Positions 33,400-47,100 of a DNA stretch of 64,000 nucleotides are shown here, one piece after another. Each line of letters opens with the position of its first letter. Positions within the stretch are counted from its first letter, which is position 1. Source of the stretch: Neodontobutis hainanensis (taxonomy: Eukaryota > Chordata > Actinopteri > Gobiiformes > Odontobutidae); assembly GCA_024349245.1 (NCBI GenBank), contig JALDNG010000048.1, forward strand, positions 7,478,501 through 7,542,500, read 5' to 3'. The notes beneath the pieces were generated by a model. That model worked only from the letters and a program-made list of their open reading frames with translations, did no database searches and was not told where the DNA came from. The translations under genes were made by a program, and so were the position numbers.

Positions 33400-36300
33400 C
33401 TATTTCTTTATTTAACTCTGGCTTTTCTAAAAACATGATTAAGTAAGATGTACCATGATAATTATTGACACATATACTTTAGATTTATCCAAATCTGAAA
33501 TGTAAATGTGTAATATTATTACATTAAGTGTCATATAACTGTGCTTAAAAACACCATCCTCACTTACTAAACAGAATGTAGTCAATTAGACTATGGCTAC
33601 TACTACAACTTTATGTTTTTTGTGTTTGTAAAGCACGCTGTCTTTGCCTGTAAAATCCCAGACGTTATTCATTACCAAGACATTATTAAAACAGTATAGA
33701 ACCGAGTCCTGGGATAAAACTGTGACCAGAACGGACTCCACTGCTCTGTTCATCCTCCTGTTCTCACTCAACACTCGGCTCTGTTTCATTCAGTGATTAC
33801 AGAAAGACAAACACTGCCACAGTTTGTTCAGATGGAGCCACGTCAAAACCTTTCAGTCCAAACCGGGAACTACTGCATATGTGGATTATTTATATTCGAT
33901 TGAAGTAAAAGTAAAGAAACTATTGTCATTCAACAGTTGGACAACTCGCGGTAATAAAGTGTGTTTAAGTTTCAAAATCAGTGGTCCGTGCTGTTTTTGT
34001 TTATGCTCATGCATGTAATGGTGTTTAGATATGATTAAAGGGTAATAAAAAACACCCCCTTTTCTCTTCTCACTCAACGTAACTTTAATTAGAGAAACAT
34101 ACAAAGTGGAAGAAGGTTTATTGAAAGTGAAAGATGTCGTCCTTGTTGGATTGCATGTGCTGTTTGTATATTAAATACCAATGCCAGTTCCCGTGACCAA
34201 TATACACTACAGGCTTATCATATGCCTTATACAGACTTAATTATATTGTCTTTTAGTTCCATCATTTGTAAGTACTAATTTTAAGTACTAGCTTTGCTAA
34301 AGTCAGTGACCACATACAGAAGGAGTAACAGATGATTGATGGAAGGTGAAACTAATAACATTCAACCATTTCTAGCCATAATAAGAACACTGCTTTGCAC
34401 ATTGTATAGAGAGTTCATGATTGTGTGTTGTGGTGATTTACTTCTACCTTAAGAGCCACCGGCCCTAACGTGATGGTACCTGTTTATTGAACTAGCTTTG
34501 TAAATGATGAAGAAATCTCAGGTAGTCCTACTGCTTTAGCTATGACATACCTTTTATTAACACATGCACCTCCTGTTTGGTGGCTAAGTGGAGGGATACA
34601 CTGCGCCGAAAGGGACCTTTTCTTGTCAAAATTGTTGAATTCTTCAGAAAGTGGCAGTGGCTCAGTTACTGCATCCGCCAAACTTTGAATATTTCCCAGT
34701 GGAGAAATGAAAGCTGCAGACAATGGTGACTCAAACCTCATGTTTCCAAAGAACTCAATCTTTTTAACTCTCCTGCATTTCTTTCTGGTATACTTTGTGT
34801 TAAGAAGGAATATGAGTAGTTTATTAAGAATGGAGTTTTCAGAATTGCCAAGAGACTTAACTTTGTGGATCACTGCATTTAATAAAGAGAGACAGTAAAG
34901 AGAATCAGAAAAGGTTAGTTAATGACTGCAGTCAGTGAGGGACATTCAAGACTGGAGCTGTGGTGCATTCATCACAGTTCTAGTAACAAAACGAGATTGG
35001 AGTCGACTTTGATCTCACTGAGTCACTGTCAGCTCTACCTTAAACACATTTTAGAAAAGCATTAACTGGGAATTCTTAACAATTTTCTTTAGCTTTAACA
35101 AATCCATTAGTTCATTATGGCATTAGCAGTGACTAAATCTGCATCCTCACATTCTCTGAGCGCCACCGTCTTCAGAGGTGATGTTATTGTGCAACATGAC
35201 CACCCACTCTGAGGACTCCTGGGATGAGAGAAGCTCAAATATTGTGTCAGGAGTAGGTGTTGTGACAGTGGACTGTTTCGGAGCTCAAGAAAACAAGTTG
35301 GAGGAAACTTTAGCTGACCAAGCACCTTCAACCTCAAAAGGTCACAGTTCAGCAGGGAACATTTTGGGCATCAATAGTTTAGCGTTTAACAACAGATCTA
35401 GATTACAGGAGCTTCAACAAACCACATTGTTTTGTACTTGTTTTTGTGCTTTTAAAAGCTGGCACACTAAGATTTAATGTACAACACACAAAAATCCTTT
35501 CCACAGTTTCTGCCTTCATCTTCACTGTGTGCCAGAAAAAAGGAGACAGATTTGGATAGAAGCACCTGTTGTCAGCTACTTCTCTCACCTCTATCTTGAC
35601 AACTTCATTTTAAATGGAAGCATCTGTTAAATATCAGTACATGTGTTTAGCAACAGTGGGTTCATGTACTGATTGTAAAAGAAGAGCCAATAACAGAAAC
35701 ACTGAAAACACAACATTTTAAACTTTTATTACAGGCTTTTTTCAATCTTTTTTCTGTGCTTACATAATATTGTCTTTTTTGTTTCTTTGCTTCATAACTG
35801 ATACCCTGGCTTGCCCACAGAGAGCATTTGGATAAAGCAACTATACTTAACTCTAAATGGTGAAATCTGTGAATTTATCATCTGTGAGTGACATTAAAAC
35901 AAATTATATATATTTTTTGTTTGTTTGGATCATGTTTTGCTGGAGCACAAGAGTGAATATACTGAAGATGGACTCCTTTCATTTCAAAATGTAACTTCAT
36001 TTTGACTTAATAATCTTTCGAAAAGCCAGATTTTCTCATCACCACAACCCAATAGTACAAGTGTTCATGTCTGCAAGGCCTCTTTTCTCCTTTGTGTTGT
36101 TTTGACTGAACACTTGCTCCCACCCATTGTCTGCAGTTCCATTTCCTGGACACAATCACGACTTAAAACTCAGCCAACAGCCATTAAACCGACTGTAATA
36201 CCACACCCTGAAGGGGAAAATAGAGTTATATAAAAATGAAGCGAATATTCTGTTTGCTGCAGCTCCCCTTCAAAGCGTATAATCACAGCAGTATCAGGCA

Positions 36301-36734
36301 TATCAGAGATGGGAAAAACATGAACACATCTACTTCTAAGTGAAAAAAGTCAGCAGAAACGCTGGAGCACAAGCTGTACAAAATGTTGCATTTATTCATA
36401 TTTGTTTGTTAAGTGCTCTTGTCTGTGCTTGAGAAATGTAGGTAACAGAGCAGTGGGATGTGATGAGAGTTATTTTTACCAGAGGGCACTGACTCTGACC
36501 GCTGACCACAGGAAAACAGTCATAAACACAGACAAAGATGGAGCTGGAAAGTGTCCAAGTATCAACAAAAGTCTTTCTCCAGAAACTGAGATACAGACTC
36601 TGAGATTGAGATTCTGTATCAGGTCACAGCGACATATAGATTAGAGTGGAAAGACTGAGTAGTATTAAAAAGGTTTACAGTTTGAACATGAAATAAACTG
36701 AACTGCATTAACAATATAATACAATGAGTACTGT
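33400..36734. other. Intergenic sequence, no gene recognised
   Basis: The minus strand is open for 129 codons at 34873-34484 with no recognised family. Nothing else stands out. Confidence 0.4.
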
Positions 36735-37505
36735 TGTTATGCTCCAGACTGGTCTTGGTCTTGAGACCGGTCTTAGGACAATTTTGTAAAGGTCTTGTCT
36801 CAGTTTTTTACTTGGTATCTGAAGTCAAGACCAGCCAGGACCGCAAAAAAAAAAAAAACCTAATGTGTGTGTTTTTGGCATTAAATGAAAACCTCACTCA
36901 TTATATATTCAATATAAAATCTTGTTTTAACTGTCTCCTTCACCAAAACACTGACCTGCATGAGTCTGGCCCTGGTCTGACTGGACTAACGCTGTCTCCT
37001 TCACCAAAACACTGACCTGCATGAGTCTGGCCCTGGTCTGACTGGACTAACGCTGTCTCCTTCACCAAAACACTGACCTGCATGAGTCTGGACCTGGTCT
37101 AAGACTGGACTAACTCTGTCTCCTTCACCAAAACACTGAAATCCCTGAGTCTAGACCTGGTCTAAGACTGGACTAACGCTGTCTCCTTCACCAAAACACT
37201 GACCTCCGTGAGTCTGGACCTGGTCTAAGACCGGACTAACTCTGTCTCCTTCACCAAAACACTGACCTCCATGAGTCTGGACCTGGTCTAAGACTGGACT
37301 AACTCTGTCTCCTTCAAACACTGACCTCCGTGAGTCTGGACCTGGTCTAAGACCGGACTAACTCTGTCTCCTTCACCGAACACTAACCTGTTAAGATTTT
37401 TTAACTGTTTCCTTGTTCCTTGTCTACCCTTGACTCAGTCCTAGTAGCTTAAAGCCTTGGTCTTGTCTTGGTCTTGACACTCTCTGGTCTCGGACATGAC
37501 TTGAT
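36735..37505. repeat. Interspersed repeat with GGTCTTGGTCTTG ends and an internal minisatellite
   Basis: Left flank: ccagactggtcttggtcttg agaccggtctt. Right flank: ggtcttgtcttggtcttgac, then ctggtctcggacatgactt. These flanks resemble each other and a common fish repeat, suggesting one element that contains the minisatellite. Confidence 0.5.
36931..37390 (+). repeat. 63-bp minisatellite, seven units plus a partial
   Basis: Units begin ctgtctccttcaccaaaaca at 36931, 36992, 37053, 37116, 37179, 37242 and 37305, with a partial unit at 37364. Unit lengths are 61, 61, 63, 63, 63, 63 and 59. The first two lack a two-base step in ggtctaagactgg; the seventh has lost four bases in caccaaaaca. Confidence 0.95.
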
Positions 37506-39589
37506 TTCGATCAATGTACTACAACACTAACGATGAGTTTATATCTACTGCAAAAATGTGTGTGGCCATTTTATTAATGCAATGCAAAGAGACTGGTTCC
37601 TTTTTGTGCAACCCAGTAACAAAATGTAATAGCAATGGTAATAGCCTCATGGTTCATCCGCAACCAATAGGTGCTTTTCAGTGGACCACGGCAACTGACT
37701 GATTTCACGTGTGTGCTGCCGGTGAGTAGGTAGAGCGCCTTAGGCTCAATGTTCATTTGCATACGCTGTAAACTTGATTCTTCAAATTAAATGGATTTAA
37801 AATAGTTCTTCTGAGGAAATATTTTGATTATTGCTACATTTTCCTTGTTTTGTGCTAAGAAAACTCTTAATTTAATTATTCTTAATTAAATCTTAACCCA
37901 TGTTTAAACATTACTTAAATTAGTTTTTGTCCTGATCTGACAGATTAAATCAATATAAAGGCACTAGGAAAACTACCAAACAATGTTGGCATTAGCAGAC
38001 TAAAGTCAAATTAAATTCACACATCAGTCAAACAAACAATATAAACTCTATAAAACATAGAGATGCTTTTGTTGTTGGCATGGCCTTCTATACCATCAGG
38101 AACTCACCTTCACTTATGTATCACATCAGATTTAAATATAGTAGTACTGTTGGAAAAATAATGTTTCATGAGTAAATGGAGTCAGTGAGTCATATTTTTT
38201 TGTCTGTAGATGCATAGTACATATATCCTTTATGTAAAGATGGACAGAGGATAAGATATGTGTCATGAGGTCATTTCCTCTGCTGCCCTCTGGAGTGTGG
38301 CTTTAGTGGAAATCAAAAGACCAGAACACACAGACTTAAAAAACTTAAAAAAAAAAAACTAATTAATGTGAGAAAAGAGTGTAACTAAAGTATTGAATTA
38401 ATTATAGTGTTCAGCTGTTTTCTGTCATATTTATTATGTTTGTGTGTATGTTTGTATGTTTGTATGTACGTATATTATTTTCATTTTTCTCTTCAAATCA
38501 TTTGCATCATAGCGTTTGTGCATTTAAGGTTGAATTTGCTTGGATCCCAGAAAGACTAGCAACAACACTGTCAAAACTAATAGAACTCCAAATAAGGAAA
38601 TAGCCACACCTCCTCTTTTTGTCTGATAAAAGCTAAAACTAAACATTGAAATAACGGCTCTGATTCATCTACTCAGCATGTTTTCATGACATTGACAGCT
38701 AAAACCAATTGTAGTACACAGTATTGTAGTCATTATAGGAATTGATTGACATAATGATATAAGATTTACTACAAAGTTTTTCTCAAAATCAAGGTATTTG
38801 TTGAGCTGTATTCTTTCAAAGCTTTGTAGCTCTGTATTTATTTGTGTTCATTCTTCGTTTAACTTTTCTTATACCAGATTTAAAATTCTCTCTTTTGAAG
38901 GACACCTGATCTCAAGGCTGAAAATCAAAGCACATAACCATGCATTGTTTCGGACAGTTTGAAATTGCACTCTTCTTTTCAATGGTGAGTTTTGGAGATT
39001 GCTTGTAAAGTGAGAGTCTCTAGTTTCAGTTCTGTCTAAAAATCCACATAAGGTGTGTGCTGAAGTGAGACCCTCCGACTGTGACCAGGACAAAAGAGCC
39101 CTTCGTGTTCAACCCCCTCCTCTTTTCTTCCTCTTCCTTTATGTCCACACTTTGTTAAAGCTCTTTTACCTCCGTCCTACTTCTTCATTACCCCTTCACC
39201 CGCCCCCCCCCCAAAGCCTTTATGTCACTCACTTTGTATCAGTGCCGGGGTCAAAGGTCAGACTCTTCTACTGCTGTTTTTCTCATATTCCATCTGTTTA
39301 TCTGAGCTCTGTATCTGTGGACGACAACATGATCCCTCTTCACGTTTGTCCTGATCCTATTTTCACAGATTTTACAAATCTATCCAACTCTCTGTTTCAA
39401 GACTGATATATTTAAGTAAAATAGAAATGGTTGCCATGGTAACATTACAAGTGTACATGTTAGTACGTAACACATATTGTAGCATGATCAATAAGACACA
39501 AATATTAGAAGATAAAATGTAATGAACTATTTATTGGCTACATATTTTAGTTTCAAAGTGGGGCATTAGACAATTTTTAGGTATCACTA
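37506..39589. other. Intergenic sequence, no gene recognised
   Basis: AT-rich. It includes a short TGTATGTT cluster at 38440-38470 and C-runs near 39200-39212. Confidence 0.4.
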
Positions 39590-39735
39590 TCTGAAAGTGT
39601 GAACCACAGTTATAGATGTGGGTTAAGTGTCTTGCCCAAGGACACGGTGACAGCATAAACAGGGGAGGGCAGGAATTAAACCACCAACCTTCTGATTAAA
39701 GGACAAGTGCTCTACCACCGGATCCACTGTGCCCC
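39590..39735 (-). mobile_element. SINE head fragment, minus strand
   Basis: The reverse complement has a tRNA-like head: ggtggtagagcacttgtcct, a B-box-like ggtttaattcc, then gtgtccttgggcaagacact taaccc. This is the same head as the SINEs at 3366 and 49552. The tail is lost. Confidence 0.65.
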
Positions 39736-40623
39736 AATAAACGCAGGGCAAAAACCTAAAGACAAACGCTCAACCTCTTACTATGGGCCATTAATTCACC
39801 AATAGCTAAATAAACATTAAAGCAATAACTAAAATTATTTATACAGCAGTCTTTATGTCATTGTATTGTGTTCAACTTGTAAATGTCCCAATGTGCATGT
39901 TTTTTTATGTCGAAAGTGGTGATTGACAGTCACTATAACGCTTTCAGATTGACCAGTGCACCTGTACATGCATGCACGAGGAGGACATGCAGAGTGCACA
40001 GAGAAGGGTCGTAGCTAACCAGCCTGGGTGCTGAGCTTTTTGCTAGAGGACCCTAAAGCAAAGGCAAGACAGGTCAAAAAGTTTACTAAACTAAACTAAA
40101 CTTTACTTACTAACTAAAGACGAGCAGGCTGTGGAGGCAGGAAGCAGGCAGGAGGAGTCTGACAGCAGGACAAAGTGAAGATGGTGGAAAAGGGCTCAGG
40201 AAGTTTAACTGGACAAATAGCAGAAGAACAGGTTAGTATGAAGTTATTCACTGAAATCAAAATTTCAAAAACCAGGTAAGTCTAGTGAAAGCACTAGGAA
40301 CTCTACCAAACAAGACAGAATTATCTGACTGGTGGTGGGTAGACCAGGTTGAAATAGCCCAGCTGATGAATGAATAAGTGCAAGTGTGTCTGATCAGCAG
40401 CACTGAGAGGACCAGCCACACCTCCTGCCTCACACAAGCTCTGCTGAACAAACAAAAAGAGGGGGAGAGAAAGAAACACAGGAGAACCAAACAAACTCAA
40501 ACACAGGACCTTGCTGAACAGCACCTCAACAACACGGCACCCACTGAGAGGTTAGAACAGTCTGTAGGATAAAGCATGTCCTGTGGAGGATGTCTGGAGA
40601 AATGCCTTTAGACCTGTGCATTC

Positions 40624-40657
40624 TCTTTGAGACACTTTGCACCAAGTGTCTCAAAGA
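40624..40657. other. Perfect 14-bp hairpin
   Basis: tctttgagacactt and aagtgtctcaaaga are exact reverse complements separated by the 6-base loop tgcacc. A further tgca/tgca pairing extends the stem after a small internal loop. Confidence 0.6.
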
Positions 40658-41122
40658 TGTCTGCAGGGTTTGTGTTCATACATGTCGAGTACAGTTGATG
40701 TTACTGAGTGACAGGGGAAGGGCAGTGCATGAGTAAGCAGGCTATGAGCCCTTCCTAGCACAGGAGTTTAAAACATAAAGCAGGTGTAACAATGACGGCA
40801 ACTCCATTATGACACAGTTATGATGGTTAATGTGCTAATATCAATACTGAGTATACAGACATATGCATTACACATTCAAACAATGCACAAACCAGCAGCA
40901 GGGTATGTGGGGTCCATACAATGTCCACTTTCTGCACCGCACTGGTGTCACGTGCCATCATGATATGTCCATCTGGTGGATCAGCTGACATTATGCACAC
41001 GTCACAGCCCTCTGTAGATTCTTCTAGGTTCATCGCAAGATAATCTTTGAGTAGGAAATGTAAGTGTAACCACCTCAGGAGTATAAAAACCTTAGCAAAA
41101 TAGCAATCCGCTATTTTAATCG

Positions 41123-41148
41123 ATGTGATATCTATCAAGATATCACAT
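41123..41148. other. Perfect 11-bp hairpin
   Basis: atgtgatatct and agatatcacat pair exactly around the 4-base loop atca. Confidence 0.6.
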
Positions 41149-44100
41149 AGATTCATAAATCCTTCATAAATCACCTCCAATCTTATTTGATGAAGTAAAA
41201 GGTGCCACATATCTTCTAAAAAAGTGGGAATACATAAAATTAGTTTTTTGCTGTACTGTCAGGGAACTTGATACAATTGTACAAATACAAATGTTTAGAA
41301 AGTTTCTAGAAAAATAATCAAAATTGAACCATTACACCCAAGTTGGGAGCTTTCAAAGATATTTAAAATTGTCTCCAGTGCACTAATCCAGTGTACTAAC
41401 CTCCTCCCACCTATTGTCATGAGTCTTGTTGATAGCTCTGGGAATACACAACAAACACAATGAGACAGACCGAAAGTGTTGCTGTCATAGTCCGGCTCAG
41501 CGGTCATCTTCTGGTCACTGTTATTTTCATTACTGGACCTGAGCCAGACTCACACTGGCCCTGTCACAAACAATGGACATAAATATAGCCGCTCTGGGAA
41601 AAAGAATCCAAATGCAGCGTCCATCTCTGCGTTGAGGAGAAACACCCAACCCAGCACTTCCTGTTAGTAGCCCCTCACAGAGGTGTATGCTGGGAGAGGA
41701 GACAGGGACTATTGAGAACTACATATGTACAATTACATCATATACACCCTTTGTTTCTTTGTTGTCCTTCAAAAATCATTAAAAAAAAGCCACACAGGAC
41801 AAACATTATGTGGATCAAAATTGCAAAAAAAGTCTAGTTGACAACAAATTGTACTTTTACCAAGTCTGGTAATGTTTGGGGCCAAAGGGACTGTTTTGAG
41901 TTCCATTGTCCCATGTTCACACACATATGATCCACAGCCACATACTTTTGGAGTTTTTTATGCACAAATAATGTTGCCAAGGGACACATTGACGTTGTGA
42001 ATCACTTCCAGCTGATGACGACACATCCATCTTTTGAAGACAGCCCCATATTTTTGTTTTCCACAGAGAAGGGCTGGAGTTTAATTCATAAAAAGTGGGT
42101 CTTCAAACTTGGATAATGCAGATCATAGTTAAGTTACTACAATATGTCTACAGCTTAGTCGGACTGGAGTTGGACTTCACACTAAAAGTGGCATTTATTT
42201 ATTTATTACAACAGAAAGTGACAGAAGGTGTGATTTGTTTACTTAGTCCGATCAGAGTTTTAAACTGCTTTTTTCTTTTCTCTCTAGGGACATATAAATG
42301 CAGCATTAAGTGGACACAGTACTTTGGTTCTCTCTCGTTCATGTTAACTCGGACAACGTGTGAAATCCAGTTGAGAGGGTTTTAATCAGGCTAGTGAGCA
42401 TAGTCAGAGTTAGCTCAATGTACTGGGTGTAGGCAGTTAGTATGTCCAGTCCAGCTCCAGTCTTACTAAGCCACACAAAACACAGAATTTTAAAACAGAA
42501 GTTCTTAAGCTCTGGATTGGAGTCTGAGATTATAACATATACACTTGTTTCTTTAGAGCTGTTAAACAAATTTATTACTCCATAAATTAGGGAGCTTACT
42601 CATACTCTGCTGCAATTTAGTGTTCTTGGTGAATTCCTAGTCCTCATATTATATCAGTCACTTAAAAATGATCTATGTTTTATTAATTTTGTAACAGAAC
42701 ATTGAGATGTTTTCACGGTTTATATCCTGGTAATAGTTGGTCAATAGAACGATATAAAAAAGGCAGAAGAATGTCCATAAACATCCTTTTGTGTTTCTAA
42801 ACTGGGTCACGTTGATTTGTGTTTTCAGAAGTCGGTCTGGTAAAGGGTTTTCAGAGTAACGCCGTCTGATCAGAAGTATACAGACTGTGAGAGTTCAGTA
42901 TTGAAGCCATGTGTGAAACGTCACATCAAAGTGAGCCGCTGTGAGATCACTATCAGCCTTCAGTAAAGTTTACTGAGCCAGCAGCTGATCTTTTGTCTGC
43001 GGAAACAAACAAACAGATCTGTGTCGTCATGGCGATGTGTCTGTCTCCTGATGGAGATCGGAAGTCTCCAACGTGGTCTGAACTGCACCTGGGCAGATTA
43101 AAGATGCTCCCTATTTATAAGTTTCAGTAGTTAGGAGTAGTTTAGTAAATTCATCACAAGAACAAGACGCTTTGAGGAAAATGCTGCTGTTTTGTGTTCC
43201 TGACCACCATCCAAATCAGCCTACATTGCCTGCATTTTAAAAACCATAATAGTCAAATTAACCATGGTTTGCCGTCATGTAAATGGCCCCTTAAGTGTAA
43301 CATTTGATTTAAACTTTAAATCAGAGGAAATTGTTGTTTTGCATATTTGCATATCAACTCCATATGTGGAGAGAATGAGTAATGTTGGCCAAACGTGATA
43401 AGATAATTAAAAGAATATATCAAAGTCAGGACACCCTCTTTATCTCACATGAAAAATACTTGTCAGAATGAGGACACGTCTTGCAGCTGCAGCGCCAACA
43501 AAGCCAAAAACACAATTTCACTTTTTCCAAATCTTTATTCTGGATGTTGTTTACAGCTTGTTGTCTCATCTCGTATTTGTTTATGTCACATATGTGAGAG
43601 TGGGCTCTTTTGGCTCAGTGTCCAGGTTTTTTTTCCTCCTCGTCGTTTGACTGTGTGTCTCTGACAGAGGAAGATCATTGTGCTCAGAAATAGTTCCTTT
43701 GTTGGCCGAGGAGGAAGTGATATTGTAGAGGACGGCGCAGGGAACAGAGTGAGGTCATGAAGAAGGAGCTGAGAGCAGTGCTCAATAACGTTCCCACTAG
43801 GCCAGCAACAGACTGCAAACACTGATCATTTATAGACAGTGCAGGGTCAAAGACCGCCGCAGTGGACAGCACTATTCCAGCCTTTTCCGACTCAGTATGA
43901 TGCATGTAAACAAAGATAATGATCTCATATATAATTGACATAAAGTAAGTTGGACTCAAGGCACACATGGTTTTCTGTAGAAATGTTCAATCCAGGAAAA
44001 AAAAACTTTCCATTTTCCATCAAAAAGTTCAATAAAGCCATTTTGTTGTAGATTTTGGACTATTGCATTTAAAAATTGTTTGTTGAGTTGTCTAAATTAT

Positions 44101-47100
44101 TAAAAAAATTCAAATAGCTATCATTTTTCACAGTGTATTTTATTTTAGTGCATCTAAAGTTTGCTAGCTTCTCACTTCTTGTTAAGGCATATTCCTGTCT
44201 TTCTTACCTCATCATAGAGTATGAACTGTGAGAGTGAGGCTGTCCTGTGGTTTGTTACATGATCTAAGGTGTAATAAGGTGGAAACAGACGCCACAGAAA
44301 TAATACAGTGCAATACATCCATAACAGTAGCCCTGTGTACAGCAATAAATGCACAAAAACAAGCATTGCATCTGCTTTCAAAGTTTTCATCAACTGTCCC
44401 GTTGAAGAATGAAGCAGACAGGTCAAGTATTTTTATGGAAAAAGCCAGTTTAATTTGGAGAGAGGTTTGTCACTAATCTAAGACAGAAAAATATGTGAGG
44501 ATGTCATATAACCTGTTGGAGCCTGAGCCATTACTGTCTCTGTAGCCCAAGAGCTGAGAAACAGGATCCAGTCACTCCAAATGTTTACCTTGTAGGTCTA
44601 TCTTCCAGAGTGTCTGCCTAAAATGAATAACATTTCAGACACATAGGTGACATTTGAAGGTTCATTTTGTGCATTTTACTTTGGATAATCTGTACAAATG
44701 AATCATTTTAAACTGTAGCAGCCTGGCATGGTTACAATCAGATATTCATTTAGTTTGGATCCAAATATACTCCCATTTACAGTCTCTTTATCAATTCTAT
44801 TCTATCTCTGAGGCTTCTCATTGGAATTGCAAGGGGTTTGGAAAAATACTTCTGTAGCTTGAGAATCTACCAAAGTGTTATATAATGTTTATTAATGAGA
44901 CAGGGAAAAGAAGATGCAGGTTCTGTTATATATAAGAAGACAAGAACAGTGTATAAAGACCTTTTTTTGATGAGTCTTGCCTGCACTGAACCCCCTTATT
45001 TCTGAGTTTTGCGTAACGGCCTGGGCCAGAGGCTCTCCTTCCAGGGCAAAGACGTGTTGAGCGGTAAAGAGAGAAACTGGCACACAAAAACTGACTACAA
45101 ATTCATTAATTTATTTATCAATTCATTTTGACACCCCCAAAAAACACTGATTTAATTTGGCAAAAACTCTAAAGCATGCTAAAGTGGATGTGCAACTTTT
45201 GGACATTGAGGTGTTGGTTTATGTTGAGAGCTCTTCACCATTCCATTCTCTTTTCAACACCACAAAAAAAGGAGTTTTCTTGATGCGAAGTGTGCTGAGG
45301 TCAAACAATCATTCTGTTAGCAGTTTCCATAAAATTTTTGCAAATGTGAATTGAGTTAGTATGGTACAGTAATTTGAACAAACCTCTCAAATGAATGTAT
45401 AAGCCTTTAAGCTTCGTAATGCGAATAACTCTCAACATGTGTCTCAGCAGCGCTAAACCATCTCTGGATCTAGTAAAGTATCTTCTTGAGTTTTCAGGTG
45501 TGTGACTGGGAGGAAGTGGGCGTGTTCAGACCAGGCTGTAGTTTGGATCTACCCGTCTCTCACGGCGATGGACCTGTCACTGCCACAACAGCCCTGTCAC
45601 AGCTCGCTCCACCTCCTCCTCATCCAGGAAGCAGCTGAGCGCAGCCTCCTGCTGTGATGTCAGCGTCTGCACTGCTCTCCCTGTCAGCGCACAGGCATTT
45701 ATGAAGAGAGTCTAAATTAACCACCACAAATAAATGACTAACTTGTCAATTCTATCTCTAAAGGTCAATGTCAAAACATGGCACATAGCACAACAAGGCA
45801 AAATCTAACATAAGGCAAAGATCCAGTGTGAGGGCACCCATTTTGTCCAAATAGAATCATTCCCATGACACTTTGCCAGAACACAACAATACTCATGACA
45901 CTTTATCTCACTAATGGTGCAGAGCACTTTGTTAGTTTACTATGAAGCAGGAAAAGTGGCTAATTGTTTTTTTCCAAAAGGGAATTTCTGACCAGACATG
46001 TGTTTGTTTGTTTGATTGATTAAATAAACACTTGCTTTACCCAGCGCTGTAATCCAGAAGTATCACACTAACATGGGAAACGGGACCACGTCCATGTAAA
46101 TACAGACTAAATGCAGCTTAATTCAGGACAGAAATATCCCTGAGCCACTTCCTGATGAGTCGTACGCACAAACCTGTGTCTGCTGACCCAGATACAAGTT
46201 TACAGAAGAAGAGCATTTAACAGATTCACATTGTTTCTGGAGGAAGTTGTCATTCTAAAGACTCTGTTTCCTCAACGGATCATGCTAATTATGTCTTACC
46301 AACCTTCGTCATTGTTATTGTTAGGCCAAATAGCATTTCACAAAAATATAATCAATCATCAATCATGTCTAAACATGTTGATGTCTGATCTAGGCTAAAA
46401 GCACATTCTATTAAATACCATATTTGAATACAATATTAAACATTTTTAACATTTTTTATTTATTAACATATTAACATATTTTCTTGATGCGCTGACTCTT
46501 ATACTAACTGTTATTCTCTACTGTCAACAATTTGTTAAATATTTTTGGTTAAGAGACAGGTTTTTTAATTTTCCAGAGCAAGAATCTAGTGGTCAATGAT
46601 GGTAGTACAGTCTAGAAACTGACCCTTTATATAGCAATACATTTATTTATCTTCTCATTATATTCTTGACATAAAACATGTGTTACTTTACTTACACCAC
46701 TGAAACCTGAATTGAAGTGGTCATAAGCTCAATTTAAAAAAAAGCGGGAAACAGTAGAATCCTGATTATTTTTTCTTTATTTTCTCATTACAGAACTATT
46801 TACCCTCTGACTTGAATACACAACTCACCGCTGATGGCAGAGATCACTGGTGACATTTTCTCAACGGCCTTTTAAATTAATCAACGTCAGTAGAACCCGG
46901 TGGGAAACATGGAGCTAATTAACGGTTCGTAGTTCAAAGTGGCTCAGTGTGGGACAAGAGCGTGACCTGGGTTTGGACTGACAGACTGAGTGACGGCAAG
47001 GACTGGTGCCTGTTTTCACACCTGTCTCTAAACGTGTACATTAGGTTCTGTAAAGGCCACTTCACGGGCTGCTGCTGCTGCTGTTAGAATGAATACACTC

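Noticed and set aside
34484..34873. 129-codon minus-strand frame
   Set aside because: The sequence is not low-complexity, but no family is recognised and neighbouring frames do not continue it.
36931..37390. CRISPR-like regular array
   Set aside because: The units are contiguous with no unique spacers, and the context is vertebrate; it is a minisatellite.
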